Origin: Kribbella aluminosa
Lineage (GTDB): Bacteria; Actinomycetota; Actinomycetes; Propionibacteriales; Kribbellaceae
Length of the DNA stretch: 64,000 nucleotides
Reading direction: 5' to 3'
Assembly: GCF_017876295.1 (NCBI RefSeq)
Contig: NZ_JAGINT010000002.1
Coordinates: forward strand, 4,154,001 to 4,218,000
Made by a program: the position numbers and the translations under genes. A model generated the notes under the pieces. The model did not search any database, had not been told where the DNA came from, and worked only from the letters and a program-made list of their open reading frames with translations. This document shows positions 52,768-61,562 of the stretch, piece by piece (the stretch's first letter is position 1; each line of letters starts with the position of its first letter).

Positions 52768-55700
52768 GTGGCTGCGAATCTTCTGCTGCTGTCTACTGCT
52801 GATACCGACCTGCTGGCTGCGGCTGAGGCAGGTGCCGGCTGGAAGGTCGCCAACCCGGCGAGGCTGGCGCTGACCGAGCTGGGTGTGTTGCTCGACGCGG
52901 CTGAGGTCGTTGTGGTGCGGCTGCTCGGTGGGCGGCGGGCCTGGGAGGACGGGCTCGACGCGGTGCTCGCCTCCGGGAAGCCCGCCGTCGTCGTCAGTGG
53001 TGAGGCGGCGCCGGACGCCGAGCTGATGTCGCTGTCGACTGTGCCGGCCGGTGCGGTGACCGAGGCGCTCGCGTACCTCCGCGAGGGCGGTGCGGACAAC
53101 CTCCGCAACCTGGCCGGGTTCCTGCGCGACACGCTGCTGCTGACCGGCGACGAGTTCGAGCCGCCCCGCGCGCTCCCGGCGTACGGCGTCCGTGGGACGT
53201 ACGTCGAGGACGGCCGGCCCGTGGTCGGCATCGTGTACTACCGCGCGCACGAGATCTCCGGGAACACCGCGTTCGTGGACACCCTGGCCGCCGCGGTCGC
53301 GGACGCCGGGGCACAGCCGTTGCCCGTGTACTGCGGGACGCTGCGCGGGCTCGATGCGACGAGCGACGAGAACGCCGGGCTGTTCGACGTGCTCCGGAAG
53401 TGCGACGTACTCGTGACCACGCTGCTCGCCGCGGGCGGATCGGTGGCGGCGAACGCGAGCGCCGGCGGTGCGGACGACGCGTGGGACGCGGGTGCGCTCG
53501 CGTCGCTCGACATCCCGTTGATCCAGGGGCTCGCGCTGACCTCGACCCGTGAGCAGTGGCTGGACAGCGACGCGGCGGTGAGTCCGCTGGACGCGGCGAC
53601 GCAGGTCGCGATCCCGGAGTTCGACGGGCGGCTGATCTCGGTGCCGTTCTCGTTCAAGTCGTACGACGCCGACGGGCTCGCGCGGTACGCGCCGGACGCG
53701 GAGCGGTGTGCGCGGCTCGCGGGGATCGCGGTCGCGCATGCGCGGTTGCGGCACGTACCGCCGGCCGGGAAGCGGCTCGCGCTGGTGCTCTCGTCGTACC
53801 CGACGAAGCATGCGCGGATCGGGAACGCGGTCGGGCTCGACACCCCGGCCTCGGCGGTCGTGCTGCTCGGCGAGCTCGAGGCAGCCGGGTACGACCTCGG
53901 CGGGCTCGATCTGAGCGAGCTCCAGGGTGCTGACGGGGCGGACGGGTTGATCCACCGGCTGATCGCCGCGGGCGGGCACGACGTCGACTGGCTGACCGAC
54001 GAGCAGTTGGAGACCGCGGTCGCGAAGGTGCCGCTCTCGACCTATGCGCAATGGTTCGGGCGGACGCCGGAATCGTTGCAGGCGGCAATGATCGGGGCCT
54101 GGGGTGCGGCGCCCGGTGAGCTGTACGTCGACCGGTCGGGCGCCGAGCCGGCGATCGCGCTGGCCGCGTTGCGGTTCGGGAACGTGGTGCTGATGATCCA
54201 GCCGCCGCGGGGGTTCGGGGAGAATCCGGTGGCGATCTACCACGACCCGGACATGGCGCCGTCGCACCACTACCTGGCGGCGTACCGGTGGCTGGAGGCT
54301 TCGCCGGAGGAGGGCGGCTTCGGGGCACACGCCGTCGTACACCTCGGCAAGCACGGGACGCTGGAATGGCTGCCGGGCAAGGGGATCGGGATGGCCGCCG
54401 ACTGTGCTCCGGACGCGGTGCTCGGGAACCTGCCGATGGTGTACCCGTTCATCGTCAACGATCCCGGCGAGGGGACACAGGCGAAGCGGCGGGCGCATGC
54501 GACGGTCGTCGATCACCTGGTGCCACCGATGGCGCGGGCCGAGACGTACGGCGACATGGCGAAGCTGGAGTACCTGCTGGACGAGTACGCGACGGTGTCG
54601 GCGCTCGACCCGGAGAAGGTGCCGACGTTGCGGGCGCAGATCTGGACGCTGATCCAGGCGGCGCAGTTGCACCACGACCTGCACACGTCGGACAAGCCGG
54701 CGGACGACGAGTTCGACGAGTTCGTCCTGCATCTGGACGGGTACCTGTGCGAGATCAAGGATGTGCAGATCCGGGACGGGTTGCACATCCTCGGCGGTGC
54801 ACCGGCCGGCGAGGCGCGGGTGAACCTGGTGCTCGCGATACTGCGGGCACGGCAGCTGTGGGGCGGTTCGTACTCCATTCCGGGGCTGCGGGCGGCGCTC
54901 GGGGAAGCCTTCGGAGTCGATGAGGCTGCTTTGCTCGACAACCCGGGAGCGGCAGCTGAGCTTGCCGATCTCGCGGCTCTTGCCGACCTGCCTGCTGTGA
55001 GCGGGGCCGACGGGGTCGACCTGCTGGAGGCGCTGGCGCGGAAGCTGGTCGTCGGGATGGAGACGGTCGGCTGGGACGCGACGAAGGTTCCAGTTGTCGT
55101 CAGCGAGGTGTTGGCCCGCGACTGGGAGGAAGAAAACACGGGAGAGTCTCGCGCGGGTGGGTTGGGCGGGGTGGTGGCGTCCTTGCGGTTTGCTGCTGAG
55201 GAGGTTGTGCCGCGGTTGGCGCGGACGGGGGACGAGGTGGCCAACGTGTTGCGGGCGCTGGACGGGCGGTTCGTGGAGGCTGGGCCGTCGGGGTCGCCTA
55301 CCCGCGGGCTGGTGAATGTGCTGCCTACCGGGCGGAACTTCTACGCGGTCGACCCGAAGGCGATTCCCAGCCGGAACGCCTGGGACGTGGGCGTGGCGCT
55401 CGCTGACTCGTTGCTTGCCCGGCACCAGGCGGAGACGGGGGAGTACCCCCGGTCCGTCGGCCTGACCATCTGGGGTACGTCGGCCATGCGGACGCAGGGT
55501 GACGACCTCGCCGAGGTGTTGTGGCTGCTCGGCTGCCGGCCGGTGTGGGACGAGGCGTCGCGGCGGGTGACCAGCTTCGAGGTGGTGAGCCTGGAAGAGC
55601 TCGGGCGGCCGCGGATCGACGTGACGATCCGGATCTCCGGGTTCTTCCGGGACGCGTTCCCGCACGTCGTCGCACTCCTCGACGAAGCGGTCCGGACGGT

Positions 55701-56514
55701 GGCGGCGCTGGACGAGCCGGCGGACGGCAACTTCCTGAAGGCACACGTCGCCGAAGATGTTGCTGCGGGCAACGACGTACGGCAGGCGACGGCTCGCGTG
55801 TTCGGCTCCAGGCCGGGCTCGTACGGCGCCGGTCTGCTGCCGCTCGTCGACGCCCGGAACTGGCGGACCGACGCGGAGCTCGCCGAGGTGTACGCCGTCT
55901 GGGGCGGGTACGCGTACGGCAAGGACCTCGACGGCGCCGAGGCCCGCGGCTCGATGGAGCGCGCGTACGCCCGGATCCAGGTCGCGGCCAAGAACGCCGA
56001 CACCCGCGAGCACGACATCATGGACTCCGACGACTACTTCCAGTACCACGGCGGCATGATCGCGATGGTCCGGCACCTGACCGGCGCGAACCCGAAGGCG
56101 TACGTCGGCGACTCGGCCGTCCCCGCGCAGGTGCGGACGCGGACGCTGGAGGAAGAGGCGAAGCGGGTGTTCCGCGCGCGGGTGGTGAACCCGCGGTGGA
56201 TGGCGGCGATGCGCCGGCACGGGTACAAGGGCGCGTTCGAGATGGCGGCGACCGTGGACTACCTGTTCGGGTACGACGCGACCGCGGGCGTGGTGGACGA
56301 CTGGATGTACGAGTCGCTGACCACCGAGTACGTCGCGGACCCGGAGATGGCGGAGTTCTTCCGGAAGTCGAACCCGTGGGCCCGGCACGGCATCGCGGAA
56401 CGGCTGCTGGAGGCGGCGCAGCGGGGGCTGTGGGCGGAACCGTCGGACGAAGCGCTGGAGACGCTGCGGAACGCGGTACTTGAGACGGAGGGTGACATCG
56501 AGGACCGCGGCTGA
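52768..56514 (+). CDS. cobN: Cobaltochelatase subunit CobN
   Basis: 1248 residues, full length. CobN is the large subunit that inserts Co2+ into hydrogenobyrinic acid a,c-diamide, driven by an AAA+ pair. The family blocks are present: VVGIVYYRAHEISGNTAFVD, IPLIQGLALTSTREQW, MIQPPRGFGENPVAIYHDPD, VVHLGKHGTLEWLPGKGIGM, YPFIVNDPGEGTQAKRRAHA, GLTIWGTSAMRTQGDDLAEV and HGYKGAFEMAATVDYLFGYD. The start 52768 has AAGGA at an 8-base distance; GTG 52762 is too close. It is controlled by the riboswitch. surE follows after 12 bp. Confidence 0.97.
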   Translation: MAANLLLLSTADTDLLAAAEAGAGWKVANPARLALTELGVLLDAAEVVVVRLLGGRRAWEDGLDAVLASGKPAVVVSGEAAPDAELMSLSTVPAGAVTEALAYLREGGADNLRNLAGFLRDTLLLTGDEFEPPRALPAYGVRGTYVEDGRPVVGIVYYRAHEISGNTAFVDTLAAAVADAGAQPLPVYCGTLRGLDATSDENAGLFDVLRKCDVLVTTLLAAGGSVAANASAGGADDAWDAGALASLDIPLIQGLALTSTREQWLDSDAAVSPLDAATQVAIPEFDGRLISVPFSFKSYDADGLARYAPDAERCARLAGIAVAHARLRHVPPAGKRLALVLSSYPTKHARIGNAVGLDTPASAVVLLGELEAAGYDLGGLDLSELQGADGADGLIHRLIAAGGHDVDWLTDEQLETAVAKVPLSTYAQWFGRTPESLQAAMIGAWGAAPGELYVDRSGAEPAIALAALRFGNVVLMIQPPRGFGENPVAIYHDPDMAPSHHYLAAYRWLEASPEEGGFGAHAVVHLGKHGTLEWLPGKGIGMAADCAPDAVLGNLPMVYPFIVNDPGEGTQAKRRAHATVVDHLVPPMARAETYGDMAKLEYLLDEYATVSALDPEKVPTLRAQIWTLIQAAQLHHDLHTSDKPADDEFDEFVLHLDGYLCEIKDVQIRDGLHILGGAPAGEARVNLVLAILRARQLWGGSYSIPGLRAALGEAFGVDEAALLDNPGAAAELADLAALADLPAVSGADGVDLLEALARKLVVGMETVGWDATKVPVVVSEVLARDWEEENTGESRAGGLGGVVASLRFAAEEVVPRLARTGDEVANVLRALDGRFVEAGPSGSPTRGLVNVLPTGRNFYAVDPKAIPSRNAWDVGVALADSLLARHQAETGEYPRSVGLTIWGTSAMRTQGDDLAEVLWLLGCRPVWDEASRRVTSFEVVSLEELGRPRIDVTIRISGFFRDAFPHVVALLDEAVRTVAALDEPADGNFLKAHVAEDVAAGNDVRQATARVFGSRPGSYGAGLLPLVDARNWRTDAELAEVYAVWGGYAYGKDLDGAEARGSMERAYARIQVAAKNADTREHDIMDSDDYFQYHGGMIAMVRHLTGANPKAYVGDSAVPAQVRTRTLEEEAKRVFRARVVNPRWMAAMRRHGYKGAFEMAATVDYLFGYDATAGVVDDWMYESLTTEYVADPEMAEFFRKSNPWARHGIAERLLEAAQRGLWAEPSDEALETLRNAVLETEGDIEDRG

Positions 56515-56526
56515 TTGGGTCGACGC

Positions 56527-57291
56527 ATGGCACGGGTATTGATCACCAACGACGACGGTTACCTCGCACCCGGGATCCGGGCTCTCGCGCCGGCGATCGC
56601 CGAGCTCGGGTACGACGTACTCGTGGTCGCGCCGCTGCTCGACGAGAGCGGGGTCGGCTCGGCCCGTGCCCGGATGGTCGGGCGGCCGATCCGGACGGTG
56701 TCCGACGAGGAGCACGGCGTCACGTTCACCGGTATCGAGGGGACGCCGGCGCTCGCGGTCACGCTGGCCTGCGTCGGCGCGTTCGGCCCGGCGCCGGACC
56801 TGGTGCTGTCCGGGATCAACCGCGGGCTGAACATCGGCGTACCGATCTTCCACTCCGGCACCGTCGCGGCGGCGCTGACCGCGGCCGGGATGGGACTGTC
56901 GGCGGTTGCCGTCAGCATCGACTCCGACGACCCGGCGCACTGGCCGACCGCGGCGACGGTCGCCGGTGAGGCCCTCGGCTGGATCGCCGAGGAGCCCGTC
57001 GGCACGGTCCTGACGATCAACGTGCCCGACCGCCCGCTGGACCAGCTGGCCGGTGTCCGGCACGCGTCCCTCGCCGTCCCGCAGCGCACCCGGCTGGTCG
57101 GCACCAAGGCCCCGACCGGTGAGCCGATGGTCGCGATCGAACGCCCCGGCACCCCGCCCGTCCCCGGCACCGACGAGGCCCTGCTGGCCGAGGGATTCGT
57201 CACAGTCACCCCGATCGTCGGCATCCGCGAGGTCCCCGACGACGCCGCCGCCACCGCCCTCGCGAAGCGGATGACCGGGCGGTCGTCCTAG
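56527..57291 (+). CDS. surE: 5'/3'-nucleotidase SurE
   Basis: 254 residues. The metal-site motif ITNDDGYLAPGIRAL is at the N-terminus, followed by VVAPLLDESGVGSA and LVLSGINRGLNIGVPIFHSG, then TVLTINVPD. SurE removes phosphate from nucleoside monophosphates and related phosphate esters. Its place in the riboswitch-controlled cobN operon hints at a job in cobalamin synthesis or salvage, such as dephosphorylating alpha-ribazole phosphate; this is speculation. A long inverted repeat follows. Confidence 0.92.
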   Translation: MARVLITNDDGYLAPGIRALAPAIAELGYDVLVVAPLLDESGVGSARARMVGRPIRTVSDEEHGVTFTGIEGTPALAVTLACVGAFGPAPDLVLSGINRGLNIGVPIFHSGTVAAALTAAGMGLSAVAVSIDSDDPAHWPTAATVAGEALGWIAEEPVGTVLTINVPDRPLDQLAGVRHASLAVPQRTRLVGTKAPTGEPMVAIERPGTPPVPGTDEALLAEGFVTVTPIVGIREVPDDAAATALAKRMTGRSS

Positions 57292-57293
57292 GC

Positions 57294-57371
57294 GGATCCC
57301 CACGCAGGCAGAACCCGCCCCGGGACAGCGGGAAATCGTCCTCCAGTTGAGTTGTGTCTGCGTGTGGATCC
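57294..57371 (+). terminator. Long inverted repeat after surE
   Basis: GGATCCCCACGCAG (57294-57307) and CTGCGTGTGGATCC (57358-57371) pair over 14 bases with one mismatch, around a 50-nt region that can form a smaller stem of its own. Probably the terminator of the cobN-surE transcript. Confidence 0.5.
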
Positions 57372-57409
57372 GTGGCGACAGCTGGGCGGGGTGCGCTGTG
57401 GGGTGGACG

Positions 57410-57535
57410 GGTGTGCCATGATCGGGCCGACGGTTGTGGTGGAACCCGGTGAGAGTCCGGGGCGGTCCCGCCACTGTGACCAGGGCCTGCGTGAAGAAGG
57501 TCCCGGAAGCCAGGGCATCCGCGGCCGTCCGCCGG
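57410..57535 (+). ncRNA. Cobalamin riboswitch 2 (chelatase-cobO-cobB operon)
   Basis: GGAACCCGGTGAGAGTCCGG starts at 57441, followed by the B12-box GCCACTGTGAC (57470 on) and GAAGCCAGGGC at the 3' end. The core differs from riboswitch 1 at only one or two bases. It precedes the chelatase subunit by about 70 bases. Boundaries are approximate. Confidence 0.92.
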
Positions 57536-57604
57536 GTCGCGGTCTCGCGGTACGGCGTACCAGCCGTAGCGGGCGTGGACACCCGCTCGACGAAAGGGCC
57601 GCCG

Positions 57605-59606
57605 ATGCGGGCTGCAGTTGCGAACTCCTTTCCTTTCACCGCGGTCGTCGGGATGGACGAGCTCCAGCTCGCCCTGGCCCTGGCCGCGATCTCGCCGGCG
57701 ATCGGCGGGGTGCTGATCCGCGGCGAGAAGGGTACGGCGAAATCGACCGCGGTCCGGGCGCTGACCGAGATCCTGCCGCCGGTGGACGTCGTACCTGGCT
57801 GCCGCTTCTCCTGTGACCCCGGCCGTCCCGACCCGACCTGCCCGGACGGGCCGCACACCGGGGACGGGGAGCCGCGGGCGGCGCGGTTGGTGGAGTTGCC
57901 GGTCGGGGCGACCGAGGACCGGGTGCTCGGGTCGCTGCACCTGGAGAAGGCGCTCGCGGAGGGCATCACGGCGTACGAGCCGGGGCTGCTGGCGGCCGCG
58001 CATCGCGGGTTGCTGTACGTCGACGAGGTGAACCTGCTGCACGACCACCTGGTCGACGTACTGCTGGACGCCGCCGCGATGGGCCGGGCGACCGTGGAGC
58101 GGGACGGGGTGTCGGTCACGCATCCGGCGCGGTTCGTGCTGGTCGGCACGATGAACCCGGAGGAGGGGGAGCTGCGGCCGCAGCTGCTGGACCGGTTCGG
58201 GCTGACCGTCGACGTGGTCGCCAGCCGGGATCCTGCGGTGCGGGTCGAGGTGATGCGGGCGCGGCTCGGGTACGAGGCGGATCCCGACGCGTTCGTGGCG
58301 CGGTACGACGGCCCGCAGCGGGAGCTGGCCGAACGCATCGTGAAGGCGCGCGACCTGCTGACCGAGGTGATCCTGACCGACGCGGCACTGCGACAGATCG
58401 CGGAGATCTGCGCGTCGTTCGACGTGGACGGGATGCGCGCGGACCTGGTCACCGCTCGTACGGCGGTGGCGCACGCCGCCTGGTCGGGGCGTACGGTCGT
58501 CGAGGTCGAGGACGTCCGGGCCGCCGCCAAGCTGGCCCTCCCGCACCGCCGCCGCCGGAACCCGTTCGACGCTCCCGGCCTCGACCAGGATCAGCTGGAA
58601 GAAGCCATCAACAACAGCACCCCACCGGAAGACCCGGACGACGACCCAACCCCAGGTGGCCCGGACGGATCCGGAGGAGGTGACGCGCCGGCGGAGAGCC
58701 CCGAAACGGATGAATCGGCCGCTTCCACTCCATCGTCCCCTGATGGGGAGGACGCAGTCCCAGGTCCCGCGCCCAGCGGTAACGTCGCGGGCAGTTCCGA
58801 GCCCTACAAGGCGCGGTTGTTGAGTGTGCAGACTGCCGGGGCCGGAGTGGCTGGGCGGCGGTCGAGGGCGCTGACCGAGGTGGGGCGGGTTGTGGGGGAG
58901 CGGGGCCCGGGTCGGGCGTGAGGCGGGGCGGCCGCATGTGTTGGGGACGGTGCGGAGTGCGGCGCCGTACCAGAAAGTTCGAGGGCGCAGTGGCCCCGGG
59001 CTGGTGGTGCGGGCGGACGACGTACGGCTGGCGGTCCGCGAAGGACGCGAAGGGAACCTCGTCCTGTTCTGCGTCGACGCGTCCGGCTCGATGGGGACCA
59101 AGAAGCGGATGGGCGAGGTGAAGACCGCGATCGTCTCGCTCCTGCTCGACGCGTACCAGCGCCGCGACACCGTCGGCCTCGTCACCTTCGCCGGCCCCGC
59201 CGCGACCGTCGCGCTCCCGCCGACGGGCAGCGTCGAGACCGCCGTACGGCGGCTCGAATCCCTCCCCACCGGCGGTCGTACCCCACTCGCCGAAGGCCTC
59301 CTGCAGGCCGCCGACGTACTGCGGATCGCCGCCGTCCGGGACCCGCGCCGGCGCCCGCTCCTGGTCCTCGTCACCGACGGCCGCGCGACGTACGGCGACA
59401 ACGCGTTCGGCCGTGCCCGGCAGGCGGCCGGCCACCTCGCGCAGCGCGGGATCGCCACCGTCGTGGTCGACTGCGAACCGCGCCGCGGCATCCGGCTCGG
59501 CCTCGCCGCGGAGCTCGCCGGGGATCTCGGAGCGGAGTACCTCGACCTCGGAGACGTTGCCGCCGGCAACCTCATCCGGACGGTCACCGAACGGAAGGTG
59601 GCCTGA
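57605..59606 (+). pseudogene. Cobaltochelatase ChlI/ChlD-type fused subunit, single-base frameshift
   Basis: The first part has an AAA+ domain: Walker A in IRGEKGTAKSTAVRALTE, the insert RFSCDPGRPDPTCPDG, Walker B LLYVDEVNLLHD and MNPEEGELRPQLLDRFGL, then an acidic Pro/Asp-rich linker. It stops at 58921. The expected continuation reads one frame over from about 58905: REAGRPHVLGTVRSAAPY, then a von Willebrand A domain with MIDAS motif DASGSMG and TDGRATYGDN. Deleting one G from the GGGGCCCGGG run near 58905-58911 joins both into 666 residues, the family length. It is either a recent mutation, a base-calling error or, less likely, programmed frameshifting. The product powers CobN. Confidence 0.88.
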
Positions 59607-59607
59607 G

Positions 59608-60222
59608 ATGCCGAAGGGGCAACCGGCCGCGGTACCGGACGACGGCCTGACCACCCGGCAGCGCCGCAACCGCCCGCTGCTGATGGTGCACACCGGCGAG
59701 ATGAAGGGGAAGTCGACCGCCGCGTTCGGGATGGCGCTCCGGGCCTGGAACCAGGGCTGGAACCTCGGGGTCTTCCAGTTCGTCAAGAGCGCCAAGTGGA
59801 AGGTCGGCGAGGAGACCGCGTTCAAGGCGCTCGGCGAACTGCACGCGTCGACCGGGCAGGGCGGGCCGGTCGAGTGGCACAAGATGGGCGAGGGCTGGAG
59901 CTGGTCCCGCAAGGCCGGCACCGAGGAGGACCACGCCGCCGACGCGCTCGAGGGCTGGCGCGAGATCCAGCGCCGGCTGGCCGCGGAGACGCACGACCTC
60001 TACGTGCTGGACGAGTTCACGTACCCGATGAAGTGGGGCTGGGTCGACGTCGACGAGGTGGTCGAGACACTGACCGGGCGGCCGGGGCATCAGTACGTCG
60101 TGATCACCGGCCGGGACGCGGATCCGAAACTGCTGGCGGCCGCGGACCTCGCCGCCGAGATGACCAAGCTCAAGCACCCGATGGACACCGGCCAGAAGGG
60201 TCAGAAGGGCATCGAGTGGTGA
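59608..60222 (+). CDS. cobO: Cob(I)yrinic acid a,c-diamide adenosyltransferase
   Basis: 204 residues. CobO/BtuR adds the 5'-deoxyadenosyl group to the corrinoid cobalt. The P-loop is HTGEMKGKSTAAFGMALRA (about residue 28), then FQFVKSAKWKVGEETAFKAL and THDLYVLDEFTYPMKWGWVD, which holds the metal Asp-Glu pair, and GRPGHQYVVITGRDADPKLL. The ATG lies one base after the chelatase stop. The stop overlaps the cobB GTG. Confidence 0.96.
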   Translation: MPKGQPAAVPDDGLTTRQRRNRPLLMVHTGEMKGKSTAAFGMALRAWNQGWNLGVFQFVKSAKWKVGEETAFKALGELHASTGQGGPVEWHKMGEGWSWSRKAGTEEDHAADALEGWREIQRRLAAETHDLYVLDEFTYPMKWGWVDVDEVVETLTGRPGHQYVVITGRDADPKLLAAADLAAEMTKLKHPMDTGQKGQKGIEW

Positions 60223-61562
60223 TCCCGCGGGTGGTGGTGGCCGCGCCGTCGTCCGGTGCCGGGAAGACGACGGTCGCGGTCGGGCTGATGGCCGCGCTGC
60301 GGCGGGCCGGGCATACGGTCGCCGGGTTCAAGGTCGGGCCGGACTACATCGATCCCGGGTTCCACGCGATCGCTACCGGTCGGCCGGGCCGCAACCTCGA
60401 CCCGATGCTGTCCGGGGAGGAACGCGTCGCGCCGCTGTTCGCCCACGGCTCCGCCGGCGCGGACCTGGCCGTCGTCGAGGGCGTCATGGGCCTGTACGAC
60501 GGTGCGCTCGGGACGGACGGTTTCTCGTCCACCGCCCACGTCGCGAAACTTCTCGAGGCACCCGTGATCCTCGTGGTGGACGCGTCTGCGGCCGGACGCA
60601 GCGTCGGCGCCGTCGTCCAGGGTTTCGTTGCCTACGACACCGCCGTACGCATCGTCGGCGTCATCCTGAACAAGGTCGGCTCCGACCGTCACGATGCCGA
60701 AGTACGAGCCGGTGTCGCTCCCACCGGGGTACCGGTCCTGGGTGTCCTCCGCCGGGACACCCGTCTGACAGTCCCCAGCCGCCACCTCGGCCTCGTACCT
60801 GCCAACGAACAGCAAACCCAAGCGGAGAAAGCAGTAGCCGCCGCAGCGGAACTCGTCCACCAAGGCGTAGACCTCCAGGCAGTCGTAGCGGCAGCTCACG
60901 CCGCCCAACCCACGGAAACAACCCCCTGGACCCCAAGCACCGAGACCACGTCGTCGGCAGGACGGCGGCCGGTGGTTGCCGTTGCAGGTGGTCCGGTCTT
61001 CTCCTTCCACTACACGGAGACGACCGAGCTGCTGACTGCTGCCGGTGCCGAGGTGGTGACCTTCGACCCACTGACAGACAAGTTGCCTGAAGCAACTGCT
61101 GGACTGTACCTCGGTGGTGGTTTCCCCGAGCTGCACGCCGAGGGCCTGTCCGCGAATGCCGAGCTGCGCCGCCAGGTAGCAGCCGCGGTGGCGAGCGGAC
61201 TGCCGGTGATTGCCGAATGCGCCGGGTTGTTGTACCTGTGCCGCGAGTTGGACGGTCACACAATGACCGGCGTACTCCCCGCCACCGCCACCATGACGCC
61301 CCGTCTGACGCTCGGCTACCGTACGGCGGTCGCCGCCACCACGACCGCGTTCTTCGACGAGGGCCGCCGGGTCCGCGGCCACGAGTTCCACCGCACCACG
61401 GTCGAGCTCGACCACGACATACGTCCCGCCTGGCACCTCCCCGGCGGTGTCGAAGGCGTCACGCTCCCGCAGGTGCACGCGTCGTACCTGCACCTGCACT
61501 GGACCGCCACTCCCGACGTGCCGGCCAGGTTCGTCGCTGCCGCCCGCGAGTACGCCGGATGA
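60219..61562 (+). CDS. cobB: Hydrogenobyrinic acid a,c-diamide synthase
   Basis: 447 residues. ATP-dependent amidation of the a and c side chains of the corrin ring with glutamine. The P-loop APSSGAGKTTVAVGLMAAL begins at residue 8, followed by FKVGPDYIDPGFHAIATGRP and VVEGVMGLYDG, the dethiobiotin-synthetase-like half. The C-terminal glutaminase has the Cys in IAECAGLLYLCREL and the His in HASYLHLHW. A poorly conserved linker with Thr-rich sequence (TETTPWTPSTETTSSAG) joins the halves. GTG start overlapping cobO, ATGA overlap with the next gene. Confidence 0.96.
   Translation: MIPRVVVAAPSSGAGKTTVAVGLMAALRRAGHTVAGFKVGPDYIDPGFHAIATGRPGRNLDPMLSGEERVAPLFAHGSAGADLAVVEGVMGLYDGALGTDGFSSTAHVAKLLEAPVILVVDASAAGRSVGAVVQGFVAYDTAVRIVGVILNKVGSDRHDAEVRAGVAPTGVPVLGVLRRDTRLTVPSRHLGLVPANEQQTQAEKAVAAAAELVHQGVDLQAVVAAAHAAQPTETTPWTPSTETTSSAGRRPVVAVAGGPVFSFHYTETTELLTAAGAEVVTFDPLTDKLPEATAGLYLGGGFPELHAEGLSANAELRRQVAAAVASGLPVIAECAGLLYLCRELDGHTMTGVLPATATMTPRLTLGYRTAVAATTTAFFDEGRRVRGHEFHRTTVELDHDIRPAWHLPGGVEGVTLPQVHASYLHLHWTATPDVPARFVAAAREYAG

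Noticed and set aside
52630..58530. A 1966-residue open frame antisense to cobN, surE and the chelatase
   Set aside because: It spans three real genes and two riboswitches on the other strand and has no recognisable domain.
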